Below, piece by piece: positions 15,023-23,903 of a stretch of DNA of 24,875 nt; the first letter of the stretch is position 1; every line of letters starts with the position of its first letter. The DNA comes from Spirochaetota bacterium (GTDB lineage: Bacteria > Spirochaetota > JAGLSM01 > JAKPMW01). The notes under the pieces were generated by a model. The model was not told the DNA's origin and ran no database searches. It worked only from the letters and a program-made list of their open reading frames with translations. Made by a program: the position numbers and the translations under genes. The stretch covers positions 1 to 24,875 of the forward strand of contig JAKPMW010000321.1 of NCBI GenBank assembly GCA_029548715.1. The letters run 5' to 3'.

Positions 15023-16615
15023 TCACTGGGGCAATACTATCACCCGGGCATCCACAATCGGCCCCTCGCTCCGAATCTCTTCAACAACCGCCGGGGGGAC
15101 ACCCCCGTCGATCGAAAGGATGGTCAGCACCTCACTCCCCTTCGACCTGCGCCCAAGCCGCATGCTCGCGATATTGACTCCGGCATTGCCCAGCCTTGTT
15201 CCAAGCAGGCCAACCACACCGGGCACGTCCCTGTTATGAACCACAAGAATCGTCCCCTCAGGCTCAAGCACAAAGGCAAACCCATCGAGACTGGTGCAGC
15301 GGATGTCGTTCCCTGACACCGTCCCCCTCAGTTCGTGGGTCTCGCCGCCAGCACAGGTTATCTGCAGGCTGATGACATTCCCTGACTCGTTGGCAATCGC
15401 CTCGCGCCGTTCAGAGATCTGGATCCCCCGCTCACGGGCCATAACCGGTGCATTGACAAAATTGACTTCGTTGGACAGGACCGGGTCAAGCAATCCCTTG
15501 AGCACGGACTGGGTCAAAAACCAGACCTGCTTTTCGGCCAGGTCTCCCGCATAGGTCAGGACAACTCCTGTCACCCCACCACTGGCCAGACCGGCCATAA
15601 AGCAGCCCATCCGCTCGCACAACCTGATCCAGGGCTGCATCACCGCCAGGGTTGCCGCATCCATGGCCGGCATATTGACAGAGTTGCGGATCATTCCGTT
15701 TGTAAAATAGTCCACGATCTCCTGGGCGGTTTCAATAGCCACCTCCACCTGGGCCTCTTCGGTTGAAGCACCAAGGTGCGGGGTCATCACGATGTTTTCA
15801 ACAGGAACAAACGGCGAATCCTTTGGCGGCTCCTCGGTAAACACATCAAAAGCCGCACCCGCCAGCCGTCCGGATGACACAGCAGCAGCCACTGCAGCTT
15901 CGTCCATGATGCCCCCGCGGGCACAATTGACCAGCATGGTCGTTGGTTTCATCATCCCGATCTCGCGCTCTGCTATCAGCCCGCGGGTCTTGTCAGTCAG
16001 GGGAACATGGACCGAAATGACATCCGCAGTTTTCCAGATTGTCTCAAGATCGGCCGGCTCAACCCCGATCATTGCGATCTGCTCGTCACTCAAAAACGGA
16101 TCCGAACCGATCACCCGCATGTCACAGGCACGGCAGCGCCTGGCCAGATTACTCCCGATGCGACCAAGGCCAATGATGGCGATGGTTTTTCCGGCAAGCT
16201 GGACACCGTTATATTTTTTCTTTTCCCAGATCCCGGCCTTCATCGAGGCATTCGCCTGGGGAATATGCCGCGCCAGGGCAAAAATATGTGCGAGAGCCAG
16301 TTCGGCCGTCGAAACGGAATTCCCGCTTGGGGCATTCATCACGATCACGCCGCGCTCGGTTGCCGCCTTCTTGTCAATATTGTCCGTACCCACACCCGCA
16401 CGAGCCACAAGTGCGAGGTTTTCGGCAGCCGCCAGCACCCTGGCGGTCACCCGGCTCGCGCTGCGGATAATCAGGGCATCCGCATCCCTGATCGCTTCGC
16501 AGAGCTGGTCTTCACTCAGCCCGGGAGTATACACCACCTCGAAGCCGGGCTGCCGTTCAAGAATCTCTATCCCCTCGCGGGAAAAACTGTCACTGATCAA
16601 TATCTTCCGTTTCAT
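15023..16615 (-). CDS. serA: D-3-phosphoglycerate dehydrogenase
   Basis: SerA oxidises 3-phosphoglycerate to 3-phosphohydroxypyruvate, the first step of serine synthesis. At 530 residues it is the long form: substrate and NAD domains, an intervening ASB-type domain (about 320-450) and a C-terminal ACT domain (about 455-530), which usually carries serine feedback. The dinucleotide loop is GLGRIG (149-154). Catalytic residues are Arg233 (NCARGG), Glu262 (EEPP) and His280 (TPHLGAST). VARAGVGTDNID and NAPSGNSVSTAE are family signatures. The ATG overlaps the lon stop as ATGA, with AAGGA six bases upstream inside lon, so translation is likely coupled. Placement behind lon is unusual. No serB or serC is in the window. 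Confidence 0.97.
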   Translation of the reverse strand: MKRKILISDSFSREGIEILERQPGFEVVYTPGLSEDQLCEAIRDADALIIRSASRVTARVLAAAENLALVARAGVGTDNIDKKAATERGVIVMNAPSGNSVSTAELALAHIFALARHIPQANASMKAGIWEKKKYNGVQLAGKTIAIIGLGRIGSNLARRCRACDMRVIGSDPFLSDEQIAMIGVEPADLETIWKTADVISVHVPLTDKTRGLIAEREIGMMKPTTMLVNCARGGIMDEAAVAAAVSSGRLAGAAFDVFTEEPPKDSPFVPVENIVMTPHLGASTEEAQVEVAIETAQEIVDYFTNGMIRNSVNMPAMDAATLAVMQPWIRLCERMGCFMAGLASGGVTGVVLTYAGDLAEKQVWFLTQSVLKGLLDPVLSNEVNFVNAPVMARERGIQISERREAIANESGNVISLQITCAGGETHELRGTVSGNDIRCTSLDGFAFVLEPEGTILVVHNRDVPGVVGLLGTRLGNAGVNIASMRLGRRSKGSEVLTILSIDGGVPPAVVEEIRSEGPIVDARVIVLPQ

Positions 16616-18966
16616 TGCTCGTCCTTCCTCTGTTCTCGTCTGGTCCGACGCGTCCCCGGAGCAGACAGCTTCCCCTCTTCGGGGAACATTTCACGAACCA
16701 CCCCTGCAAAATCCCGCACAGGGACAAACACCAGCCCCTTGCGGATCTCCCGGTCAAGTTCCTCAAGATCCGGCCTGTTTCCCTCGGGCAAAATGATGCG
16801 CCGGACTCCAAGACGTTTTGCAGCAAGAACCTTTTCTTTAAGCCCACCGATCGGCAACACCCGTCCCAGCAGTGTCACCTCTCCGGTCAATGCCGTATCC
16901 GATGGAGCAGCCTGGCCACGCACAGCAGAAAGAATGGCACAGGCAATGGTAATCCCGGCAGATGGTCCATCCTTTGGGGTTGCAGCTTCAGGCACATGCA
17001 CATGAAAATCGGTCGCGGCAAAATCCAGCCCCTCACGCCCACCGGCAATAAAACGAACGAGAGAAAGCGCTGTCTGTGCCGATTCCTGCATGACGGTTCC
17101 CAGTTTTCCCGTCAGGACAAGACGCCCCTGCCCGCTGGCATAGCGGGCCTCGATATCAAGCACCTGCCCGCCAACCTCCGTCCAGGCAAGCCCGTGAACC
17201 AGCCCCGGCCGGTCAATCCGCAGGGTCTCGCTGTTTTTATAGCGTGGCTTTCCGAGGACACGGGTCAGCATGACCGGATCAACCTTTTCGCGCCCCTTGC
17301 TTTTTTTCTCAAGGATGGCCAGCGCCTTTTTCCTGCATATCCGTTGAATCTCCCGTTCGAGCCCGCGAACCCCGGCCTCCCGGGTATAGCCGCCAATAAG
17401 ACTGTCCACCGCCTCCGGCAGAATCTCGAGATCCTCACTCCTGATACCATTTCGCTCAAACTGGCGGGGAACAAGATACCGCAGGGCAATGGCGCGTTTT
17501 TCGGCCTCTGTATACCCCGGGATGGCAATCACTTCCATCCGGTCGGCCAGGGGCCCTGGTATTCCGTGAATCGAATTGGCCGTGGTCACAAAAAACACCT
17601 GGGAGAGATCATACTCGACCTCGAGATAGTGATCCTGAAACGCACTGTTGATCTCAGGATCCAGGACCTCAAGCAGGGCCGAAGAAGGATCGCCCCGGTA
17701 GTCATTGCCCAGCTTGTCGATCTCGTCAAGCAGGAAAACCGGATTGGCACTCCCGATCTTGCGCAGGTGCTGGATGATCCGCCCCGGCATGGCTCCGACA
17801 TACGTCCGCCTGTGTCCGCGGATCTCCGCCTCATCACGCATCCCCCCCAGGGACATACGCACGAATTTTCGGCCTAAGGCCTCCGCCATGGCCATCGCCA
17901 GACTGGTCTTGCCGGTACCCGGCGGACCAACCAGACACAGGATCGACCCGCGCCCCTTGTCTCCGGCCAGCCTGCGGGCCGCAACGAATTCGAGAATCCC
18001 GCGCTTGACATCCTCAAGCCCGTAATGACTGGCCTCAAGACTCCTGCGCACCTTGCGGATATCGCTCTCCTCCTTGGAGACAACCCCCCAGGGAAGATCA
18101 CGCAGCCATTCAAGATACCCCCGGATAACACCGTACTCGGGAGACATTGGAGGAATCACCTCAAGCCGCTTCAGCTCGCGGTCAGCACGCTGCCGCGCCT
18201 CGCGGGGAAGCGCCACGCGGGCCAGCGCTGCAGCCAGATCGTCTTCTTCGGCGTTTCCATCGACGCCCAGCTCGCCCTTGACATCCCGCAGGATCTCGCG
18301 CAAGACGTACTCACGCTGGGTGTCCCGGATCCGTTGCTTGACCCGGGCGTGCATCTCTTCCCTGATCGATCCGGTTTCCTGCTGAATCTCGACGATGCTG
18401 ACAAGTCGTTCGAGCCGGTTTTTTTGTGATGCCTCACCAACCAGCTCGGCAGCGATAAACGGAGGAATCCCGTACAACCCGATGATATGCTGAAGCACGC
18501 TTCCGATATGGCCATTTTGCAGCTCAAGCTTGAGCTCAGGGTCGAGCTTGCCTCCCCGGGTCTTGAACCGGCGCAAGGCACTCATGCAGCGCTCAATGGC
18601 CAGGGTATCCAGATCTGCTACATCGCTGACCGGTTCAACCTCGGCCATTCCCTTGTTTTGATCAAGCCTGACCAGCCGCGCCCCACCCAGGCCGTGAAGA
18701 ATCACGGTGCGGGTTCCCTTGGGCCCCGGCTTGGATGAAAGAACCCTGGCCAGGGTCCCGAATTCGGCGAAATCCGCCAGATCCTGGGGGTTTTCAACCG
18801 CACCATCCCGCTGTGCAATGCAGAAAATCCGGCCATCCGCTGCGACAGCCTTCCGTACAGCATCCAGCGACTGCGGCCGTCCGACATAAATCCGCGAGTC
18901 TCCTCCAGGCAAAAGCGCCCCTTCCCGCAGGGGGAGCAGGGGCAGCCATTCCATCTCATCTTTCAT
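16612..18966 (-). CDS. lon: ATP-dependent protease Lon
   Basis: Lon is a homohexameric cytoplasmic AAA+ protease that degrades misfolded and regulatory proteins. The 784-residue protein has the full order: N-terminal substrate-binding domain (about 5-200), coiled coil, AAA+ module and protease domain. Walker A is GPPGTGKT (347-354) and Walker B is FLLDEID (411-417). The catalytic dyad is Ser669 (PKDGPSAG) and Lys712 (GGLKEK), with the 43-residue spacing of the E. coli enzyme. It is a bacterial LonA type. The N-terminal domain begins with WLPLLPLREGALLPG, a divergent form of the usual LPVLPLRDxVVFPG start. The C-terminus is a basic tail. GAGGA lies about seven bases before the ATG. It starts 9 bp after clpX. 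Confidence 0.97.
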   Translation of the reverse strand: MKDEMEWLPLLPLREGALLPGGDSRIYVGRPQSLDAVRKAVAADGRIFCIAQRDGAVENPQDLADFAEFGTLARVLSSKPGPKGTRTVILHGLGGARLVRLDQNKGMAEVEPVSDVADLDTLAIERCMSALRRFKTRGGKLDPELKLELQNGHIGSVLQHIIGLYGIPPFIAAELVGEASQKNRLERLVSIVEIQQETGSIREEMHARVKQRIRDTQREYVLREILRDVKGELGVDGNAEEDDLAAALARVALPREARQRADRELKRLEVIPPMSPEYGVIRGYLEWLRDLPWGVVSKEESDIRKVRRSLEASHYGLEDVKRGILEFVAARRLAGDKGRGSILCLVGPPGTGKTSLAMAMAEALGRKFVRMSLGGMRDEAEIRGHRRTYVGAMPGRIIQHLRKIGSANPVFLLDEIDKLGNDYRGDPSSALLEVLDPEINSAFQDHYLEVEYDLSQVFFVTTANSIHGIPGPLADRMEVIAIPGYTEAEKRAIALRYLVPRQFERNGIRSEDLEILPEAVDSLIGGYTREAGVRGLEREIQRICRKKALAILEKKSKGREKVDPVMLTRVLGKPRYKNSETLRIDRPGLVHGLAWTEVGGQVLDIEARYASGQGRLVLTGKLGTVMQESAQTALSLVRFIAGGREGLDFAATDFHVHVPEAATPKDGPSAGITIACAILSAVRGQAAPSDTALTGEVTLLGRVLPIGGLKEKVLAAKRLGVRRIILPEGNRPDLEELDREIRKGLVFVPVRDFAGVVREMFPEEGKLSAPGTRRTRREQRKDEQ

Positions 18967-18975
18967 GCTGAGTCC

Positions 18976-20310
18976 TCAGGCAGGCTTCTCCGCACTCTTC
19001 TTGCCAGCAGCCGCATAAATCAGGGTCGGCTTTTCGTGTTTCCGCACAACACCCTCGGTCACAACGCACTCCCGCACGTTTTTCATGCCGGGAATCTCGT
19101 ACATCAGGTCCAGCATGATGTCCTCGATGATGGCACGCAAGCCACGGGCACCCGTATTCCGGGTGATGGCCAGACTGGCAATTGCCCGGATTGCCGAATC
19201 CTCGAATTTGAGATCAACACCCTCGATCTCGAATGACTTGCGGTACTGGGCCACAATGGAGTTTTTCGTATTGACAAGAATATGCACAAGATCATCCTCG
19301 TCCAGCGGAGCAAGGGCACTGACGACAGGGATACGCCCGACAAACTCGGGGATCATCCCAAACCGTGTCAAATCATCCGGGGTAGCCTGACTGAGGAGCG
19401 CATAGATATCCTTCGAATCCCCACGCCGTCCACTGTCCCCGTTAAACCCGATCACAGACTGCCCGATACGCTTGCCGATGATGCTCTCAAGTCCGACGAA
19501 GGCCCCTCCGCATATAAACAGGATGTCCCGCGTTTCAATCTGAAGCAGCTCCTGATGGGGGTGCTTGCGCCCCCCCTGAGGCGGGACCGAGGCCCGCGTC
19601 CCTTCAATGATCTTGAGCAGTGCCTGCTGCACGCCCTCGCCCGAAACATCCCGGGTGATGGAGACGTTTTCGCTTTTGCGCGCGATCTTGTCCACCTCGT
19701 CGAGATAGATGATTCCACGCTGGGCATACGCGATAATCTCTTTTTCACCGGGGTGGGCATTCCCCTGTTCCTTGAGGAGGGACTCGGCATTCTGGATCAA
19801 GCGCAGGAGAATGTTTTCGACATCCTCGCCTACATAGCCAGCCTCTGTCAGGGTTGTGGCGTCAGCAATGGCAAAGGGGACATTGAGCGTCCGTGCCAGG
19901 ATACGGGCCAGGAGGGTCTTTCCACTCCCGGTCGGGCCAATCAGGAGGATATTGCTTTTTTCAAGCTCGATATCATCGCGATTACTGCTGGACAGGGCGT
20001 TGAAATTGATCCGCTTGTAATGATTGTAGACAGCGACCGAAAGCACCTTTTTGGCTGTGTCCTGCCCGACAACATAATCATCCAGGACTTTTTTTATCTC
20101 CTGGGGCTTGGGGAGGACAACCTCCGCCTGCACATCACGCAGGGTGGCCGGCTGTTCACCAAGAAGCTGATTGCAATAGGCAATACACCGGTCACAGATA
20201 AAGACCCGCTGCCCGGCAATCAGACGATTGACCTCGTTTTGCGTTTTTCCGCAAAACGAGCAGGCCATCTCCTCTTGCCCACCGCTGCCCTGTGTGCGCT
20301 TGGTTGCCAT
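18976..20310 (-). CDS. clpX: ATP-dependent Clp protease ATP-binding subunit ClpX
   Basis: ClpX is the AAA+ unfoldase that feeds substrates to ClpP. At 444 residues it is complete. The N-terminal zinc-binding domain has Cys17, Cys20, Cys39 and Cys42. The AAA+ module has Walker A GPTGSGKT (125-132), pore-1 loop GYVG (158-161) and Walker B IIYLDEVDK (200-208). The ClpP-docking loop I-G-F is present (287-289, SVIGFNG), consistent with pairing to the adjacent clpP. The C-terminal tail is Lys/Ala-rich. AGGAGG lies four bases before the ATG. It begins 15 bp after clpP and ends 9 bp before lon. Confidence 0.98.
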   Translation of the reverse strand: MATKRTQGSGGQEEMACSFCGKTQNEVNRLIAGQRVFICDRCIAYCNQLLGEQPATLRDVQAEVVLPKPQEIKKVLDDYVVGQDTAKKVLSVAVYNHYKRINFNALSSSNRDDIELEKSNILLIGPTGSGKTLLARILARTLNVPFAIADATTLTEAGYVGEDVENILLRLIQNAESLLKEQGNAHPGEKEIIAYAQRGIIYLDEVDKIARKSENVSITRDVSGEGVQQALLKIIEGTRASVPPQGGRKHPHQELLQIETRDILFICGGAFVGLESIIGKRIGQSVIGFNGDSGRRGDSKDIYALLSQATPDDLTRFGMIPEFVGRIPVVSALAPLDEDDLVHILVNTKNSIVAQYRKSFEIEGVDLKFEDSAIRAIASLAITRNTGARGLRAIIEDIMLDLMYEIPGMKNVRECVVTEGVVRKHEKPTLIYAAAGKKSAEKPA

Positions 20311-20325
20311 CTCTCCTCCTGCTCC

Positions 20326-20988
20326 TTAAACACCTTCCGGCGGCTTGGCCCCGGCAGGCTTTTTGACGATAACACTGTCGATCACCCCGTAGGCCCTGGC
20401 CTCTTCAGCCGCCATGAAAAAGTCCCGGTCGGTATCCTGCCTGATCGTTTCCAGATCCTTGCCTGTATGCCGGGCAATGATTCCGTTTAACACCTCGCGA
20501 ATTCGCAAAATCTCGCGCGCCTGAATATCAACTTCGCTGGCCTGGCCACCGGCGCCACCCATCGGCTGATGAAGCAGGATGCGGGAGTTGGGAAGCGCAA
20601 ACCGCTTGCCCGGAGTCCCTGCCGCCAACAAGACCGCCGCCATGCTGGCCGCCTGCCCGATGCAGATCGTCGATACATCACACTTGATAAACTGCATCGT
20701 ATCGTATATAGCCAGGCCGGCCGTTACCGAACCGCCCGGAGAATTGATATACAGCGAAATATCCTTGTCCGGATCCTCGGCCACAAGAAAGAGCATCTGG
20801 GCAATCGCAAGATTGGCCGTGACATCGTGGATCGGATCTCCGATAAAAACGATCCTGTCCTTGAGGAGCCGTGAAAAAATATCATATGCCCGTTCACCAC
20901 GGCCCGACTGCTCGATGACCATGGGGACAAGATTCATCTGCTCGATCATAGCCTGTTCCGCTGCGCGCAATGCTCTCTCCTTGTTCAT
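20326..20988 (-). CDS. clpP: ATP-dependent Clp protease proteolytic subunit ClpP
   Basis: ClpP is the serine peptidase that forms the tetradecameric barrel docked by ClpX. The catalytic triad is Ser115 (GQAASMAAVLL), His140 (LLHQPMGG) and Asp189 (DTDRDFFM), with the same spacings (25 and 74) as the E. coli enzyme. The mature N-terminus NLVPMVIEQSGRGERAYDI is preceded by about 18 residues, compatible with a cleaved propeptide. The ATG at 20988 overlaps the tig stop as ATGA, but its only nearby purine stretch, AAGGA, directly touches the ATG. Translational coupling to tig is therefore likely. Initiation at a later Met (20949, with GGAA upstream) is possible. Confidence 0.97.
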   Translation of the reverse strand: MNKERALRAAEQAMIEQMNLVPMVIEQSGRGERAYDIFSRLLKDRIVFIGDPIHDVTANLAIAQMLFLVAEDPDKDISLYINSPGGSVTAGLAIYDTMQFIKCDVSTICIGQAASMAAVLLAAGTPGKRFALPNSRILLHQPMGGAGGQASEVDIQAREILRIREVLNGIIARHTGKDLETIRQDTDRDFFMAAEEARAYGVIDSVIVKKPAGAKPPEGV

Positions 20989-22319
20989 TCCTTGATGTCC
21001 GAAAAGGGCAGGGTTTTTTCGATAGTGATGGAGGCTGCCTTTTCGAGCACTTCCATGGTCTTGCGCCGGACAATCCGCCAGACAAGCGAATCAATCTCGC
21101 CACTTTCGATAAAGTGCTTGCGCAAGGCATCCCGGTCATGCCCATAATAGCGGGCATAACTGTCGAGCGCTTCGTCAATATCCTTGTCCTCGGCCTTGAC
21201 CCCTTCAGCCTTGGCCACCTCGCGGATGACAAGATACGAAACAGCGGCCTTTTCGGCTGCGGGCAGAAAATCCTCCCGCATCTTTTCAACGGTCTTGCCG
21301 GTTTTTTCGAGATACTCGTCAAGCGACATCCGGGTCTGGGCCAGCGTCCGGGCAAAATCCTCAAACATGCCCTCAAGCTGCATTTCGACCAGCGCCTGGG
21401 GAAGCTCAACCGAAGTCTTGCCAACCAGGGATTCAAGCAGCTTGTTTTGAACATCCTCCGACTCATGGTGCCGGGCACGCTCCTGCATGTTTTCCAGCAG
21501 CATGGTGCGGAACTCGGCCATCGTCTTTTTATCCGAGATCTTTGCCGCAAACTCGTCATCCAGCACAGGCGGAACCCGCTTTTGCATCTTGCCAATAGAG
21601 CCCTTGAAAATCACGTCCTTACCGGCAAGATCCTTGTCCGGGAAACCTTCGGGAACCTTGCCCGGGATCTCGAAATTATCCCCCGTCGTCTTGCCGCGCA
21701 AACCGTCCTGAAAATCGGGGAAGGAGGCTCCGGTCTTGAGGTCATAGCTGAATCTGGTGCGGGCCAGTTTTTCGACCGAAGCCCCATCGAGGAGTACCTC
21801 ATAGTCAACAACTGCCAGGTCCTCGGCCTCAAGCGTTCCCTCACCCTTGTCCTCAAACCGGGTAAAGCGCTCGGCCAGGCGGGCCAGTTCGGCTTCAACA
21901 TCGGAATCCTTGACCTCATAGCTGTTTTTGGAAACAGTCAGTCCCTTGTACTCGGGAAGGGTAAACTCGGGATACACATCCACTTCCATGGTCAGGGAAA
22001 GGCTGTCGCCCTCACCCAGCTCGGGAATCTCGCTTGTCACCGTGCCCTTGCCAACCGGCTGCAGCGAGTGCTGCTCGATGGCCTTGCCGTAGGCTTCCTG
22101 GACCAGCTTTTCGACAACCTCATGCGAAATGGCATGTCCGAATTTCATCCGGATAATGCCCACCGGGGCCTTGCCCGGGCGAAAGCCCTTGATATGGGCC
22201 TTGGCGGCAACTTCGCGGTAGGCCTTGTCAAAGGCCGCACGAACTTCTTCATTTCCGATGGCAATCTCCAGCTTGACGCTGGACTTGGGCTGCTTGTGCA
22301 TTTCTGCAGTGATGGACAC
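20985..22319 (-). CDS. tig: Trigger factor (ribosome-associated chaperone and prolyl isomerase)
   Basis: Trigger factor binds the ribosome exit tunnel and shelters nascent chains. The protein has 444 residues from the chosen start. The N-terminal ribosome-binding domain contains the signature G-F-R-P-G-K-A-P (45-52). The FKBP-like isomerase domain follows at about 160-240 (DLAVVDYEVLLDG and DFQDGLRGK), then the helical C-terminal chaperone arms (about 250-430). The start is inferred: GTG at 22319 has GGAG eight bases upstream, whereas the ATG at 22301 has none. The frame is open up to a TTG at 22379, but that lies in an inverted repeat and is unlikely. It is first in the tig-clpP-clpX-lon-serA-GNAT operon and overlaps clpP by four bases. 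Confidence 0.95.
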   Translation of the reverse strand: MSITAEMHKQPKSSVKLEIAIGNEEVRAAFDKAYREVAAKAHIKGFRPGKAPVGIIRMKFGHAISHEVVEKLVQEAYGKAIEQHSLQPVGKGTVTSEIPELGEGDSLSLTMEVDVYPEFTLPEYKGLTVSKNSYEVKDSDVEAELARLAERFTRFEDKGEGTLEAEDLAVVDYEVLLDGASVEKLARTRFSYDLKTGASFPDFQDGLRGKTTGDNFEIPGKVPEGFPDKDLAGKDVIFKGSIGKMQKRVPPVLDDEFAAKISDKKTMAEFRTMLLENMQERARHHESEDVQNKLLESLVGKTSVELPQALVEMQLEGMFEDFARTLAQTRMSLDEYLEKTGKTVEKMREDFLPAAEKAAVSYLVIREVAKAEGVKAEDKDIDEALDSYARYYGHDRDALRKHFIESGEIDSLVWRIVRRKTMEVLEKAASITIEKTLPFSDIKE

Positions 22320-22348
22320 GCGCTCGACTCCGTATATTATGGATGAAT

Positions 22349-22379
22349 TGCAAAAACCGGGAATACTGGCTTTTTGCAA
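22349..22379. repeat. Imperfect inverted repeat in the tig leader
   Basis: TTGCAAAAACCGGG (22349-22362) faces CTGGCTTTTTGCAA (22366-22379). The outer TTGCAAAAA arms are perfect and the inner part is imperfect. It ends 30 bp before the tig GTG start. It could be a DNA operator or, if transcribed, an RNA hairpin; no U-tract follows on either strand. Confidence 0.6.
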
Positions 22380-22416
22380 AGATAATACCAGCCCTGTAGG
22401 AATACAAATTCGGGGC

Positions 22417-22459
22417 TTTGGGAACAGAGTCCATCCCCGGGCATGCGGCTGTTCCCAAA
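22417..22459. repeat. Perfect 11-bp inverted repeat between divergent tig and gdhA
   Basis: TTTGGGAACAG (22417-22427) and CTGTTCCCAAA (22449-22459) are exact reverse complements separated by 21 bases containing CCCGGG and GCATGC. The two flanking genes diverge, so a terminator is not expected here. A two-sided operator or a small structured transcript are the alternatives. The rest of the 251-bp spacer between tig and gdhA shows no gene. Confidence 0.65.
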
Positions 22460-22570
22460 ACAGTTCCTTTTCTTATTAAATGGGTCTATCCTGTGCAATG
22501 AACGCTGCGCAGATATGGTGCAGGCACACCCGCCCGACGCCGATTGCGCAGGGAAAGGCAGGCCACCCCT

Positions 22571-23830
22571 ATGAATCACAATACCGATACAAACCCGCTT
22601 GAGATCGTTTCACGCCAGATCGACGCCGTCAACGAGATCCTGCAGCTACCCGCTGATGAAATCGCAATCCTGAAAAAGCCGCACCGGACCCTTGAGGTCA
22701 ACTTTCCTGTTGTGATGGATGACGGACATATCGAGGTGTTTACCGGGTTTCGGGTCCAGCACTCACTGGTGCGCGGCCCCGCCAAGGGAGGTATCCGCTA
22801 CTCTCCCGATGTCACTCGCGAAGAAGTCCAGGCCCTGGCAACCTGGATGACCTTCAAGTGTGCCGTTGTCAATCTCCCCTACGGCGGCGCCAAGGGTGGC
22901 GTCATCGTCGATGTGACAAAGCTCTCCGAGCGGGAGCTTGAGAGGCTGACCAGACGGTTCACCTCCGAAATCGGCATCATCATCGGCCCGGACAGCGACA
23001 TTCCGGCCCCGGACATGAACACCAACGCCAAGATCATGGGCTGGATGATGGACACCTATTCGATGAACAAGGGCTACTCCATCCCGGGCGTGGTAACAGG
23101 CAAGCCCATCGAGCTCGACGGGTCACTTGGACGGGCTGCGGCCACAGGGCGGGGCGTCTCCATTGTCCTCAATGAATTCATGAAACTCAAAAAACAGGAC
23201 CTGTCCAGGATGCGGGTCGCAGTCCAGGGGTACGGGAACGTCGGACGCTGGGCTGCCAGACTCATCGCAGCCCTGGGAGGAAAGGTCGTGGCTGTCTCGG
23301 ACATCAAGGGCGGAATCCACAACCCGGATGGACTTGATCTCAACGACGTTGAAAACTGGGTCAACGAACACAAATTTCTTGCAGGCTACCCCAAGGCCCG
23401 CAGCATCAGCAATGCCGAGCTTCTCGCAACCGAATGCGATGTTCTCGTCCCGGCCGCGACCGAGGCTGTCATCAACCGCGAAAACGCCCACACCGTCCAG
23501 GCCCGCTTCATCATTGAGGGCGCCAATGGCCCAACCACCCCGGATGCCGAGGACATCCTTGTCAAAAAAGGCACGACCATCATTCCCGACATCCTGGCCA
23601 ATGCAGGCGGTGTTATCGTGTCATATTTTGAATGGGTCCAAAACATCATGACCTTTTTTTGGGATGAGGACGATATCAACGCCAAGCTGACACAGGCCCT
23701 GCAACGGGCCTTCCGTGATGTCGAGGCAATCCACGAACAGTATCCCGGCATCACCTATCGCCAGGCCGCCTATGTCCTGGCTCTTTCACGTGAAACAAAG
23801 GCCCGGCGCATGCGCGGGATCTATCCCTGA
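22571..23830 (+). CDS. gdhA: Glutamate dehydrogenase (Glu/Leu/Phe/Val family)
   Basis: The enzyme interconverts glutamate and 2-oxoglutarate plus ammonia. At 419 residues it matches the hexameric RocG/GudB-like class. Conserved elements are VRGPAKGGIRYSPDV, the substrate lysine region TFKCAVVNLPYGGAKGG (Lys96, Lys108), catalytic Asp148 in PAPDMNT, and the dinucleotide loop VQGYGNVG (218-225). An acidic Asp244 ends the second Rossmann strand (VAVSDIKGG), which hints at NAD rather than NADP use; this is only a rule of thumb. EGANGPTTPDAEDIL is also typical. The ATG at 22571 has only a modest AAGGCAGG site about ten bases upstream. The gene is divergent from tig and is followed by strong hairpins. 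Confidence 0.95.
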   Translation: MNHNTDTNPLEIVSRQIDAVNEILQLPADEIAILKKPHRTLEVNFPVVMDDGHIEVFTGFRVQHSLVRGPAKGGIRYSPDVTREEVQALATWMTFKCAVVNLPYGGAKGGVIVDVTKLSERELERLTRRFTSEIGIIIGPDSDIPAPDMNTNAKIMGWMMDTYSMNKGYSIPGVVTGKPIELDGSLGRAAATGRGVSIVLNEFMKLKKQDLSRMRVAVQGYGNVGRWAARLIAALGGKVVAVSDIKGGIHNPDGLDLNDVENWVNEHKFLAGYPKARSISNAELLATECDVLVPAATEAVINRENAHTVQARFIIEGANGPTTPDAEDILVKKGTTIIPDILANAGGVIVSYFEWVQNIMTFFWDEDDINAKLTQALQRAFRDVEAIHEQYPGITYRQAAYVLALSRETKARRMRGIYP

Positions 23831-23857
23831 CCATCAGCAGGCCGGCACATCCGGTCC

Positions 23858-23903
23858 CCCGCCCCGGGCTGGTCCGGGGCGGGAAGTGATGCTTTTCCCG
23901 CCC
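23858..23903 (+). terminator. GC-rich terminator region with two competing hairpins after gdhA
   Basis: CCCGCCCCGG (23858-23867) pairs perfectly with CCGGGGCGGG (23874-23883) over a six-base loop. The right arm can instead pair downstream: GGGCGGGAA (23877-23885) with TTCCCGCCC (23895-23903), nine perfect pairs. The two structures are mutually exclusive. A TTTT run lies inside the second structure at 23893-23896. The position 27 bp after the gdhA stop suggests termination. Confidence 0.6.

Noticed and set aside
16615..17877. A 420-codon plus-strand open frame antisense to lon
   Set aside because: The opposite strand encodes Lon with all catalytic motifs. The antisense product is rich in Pro, Arg and His with no domain pattern.
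19282..20490. A 402-codon plus-strand open frame antisense to clpX and the end of clpP
   Set aside because: It runs across two real genes and their spacer, which a real gene would be unlikely to do. No motif was seen.
22325..22345. CATAAT (minus strand, 22336-22341) considered as the tig -10 box
   Set aside because: The predicted transcription start would fall inside the GGAG ribosome-binding site, and no -35 box is seen at a proper distance.
20970..22346. A 458-codon plus-strand open frame antisense to tig
   Set aside because: It is almost coextensive with a clear trigger factor gene and lacks recognisable domains. Long antisense open frames are expected in GC-rich genes that avoid TTA, CTA and TCA codons.
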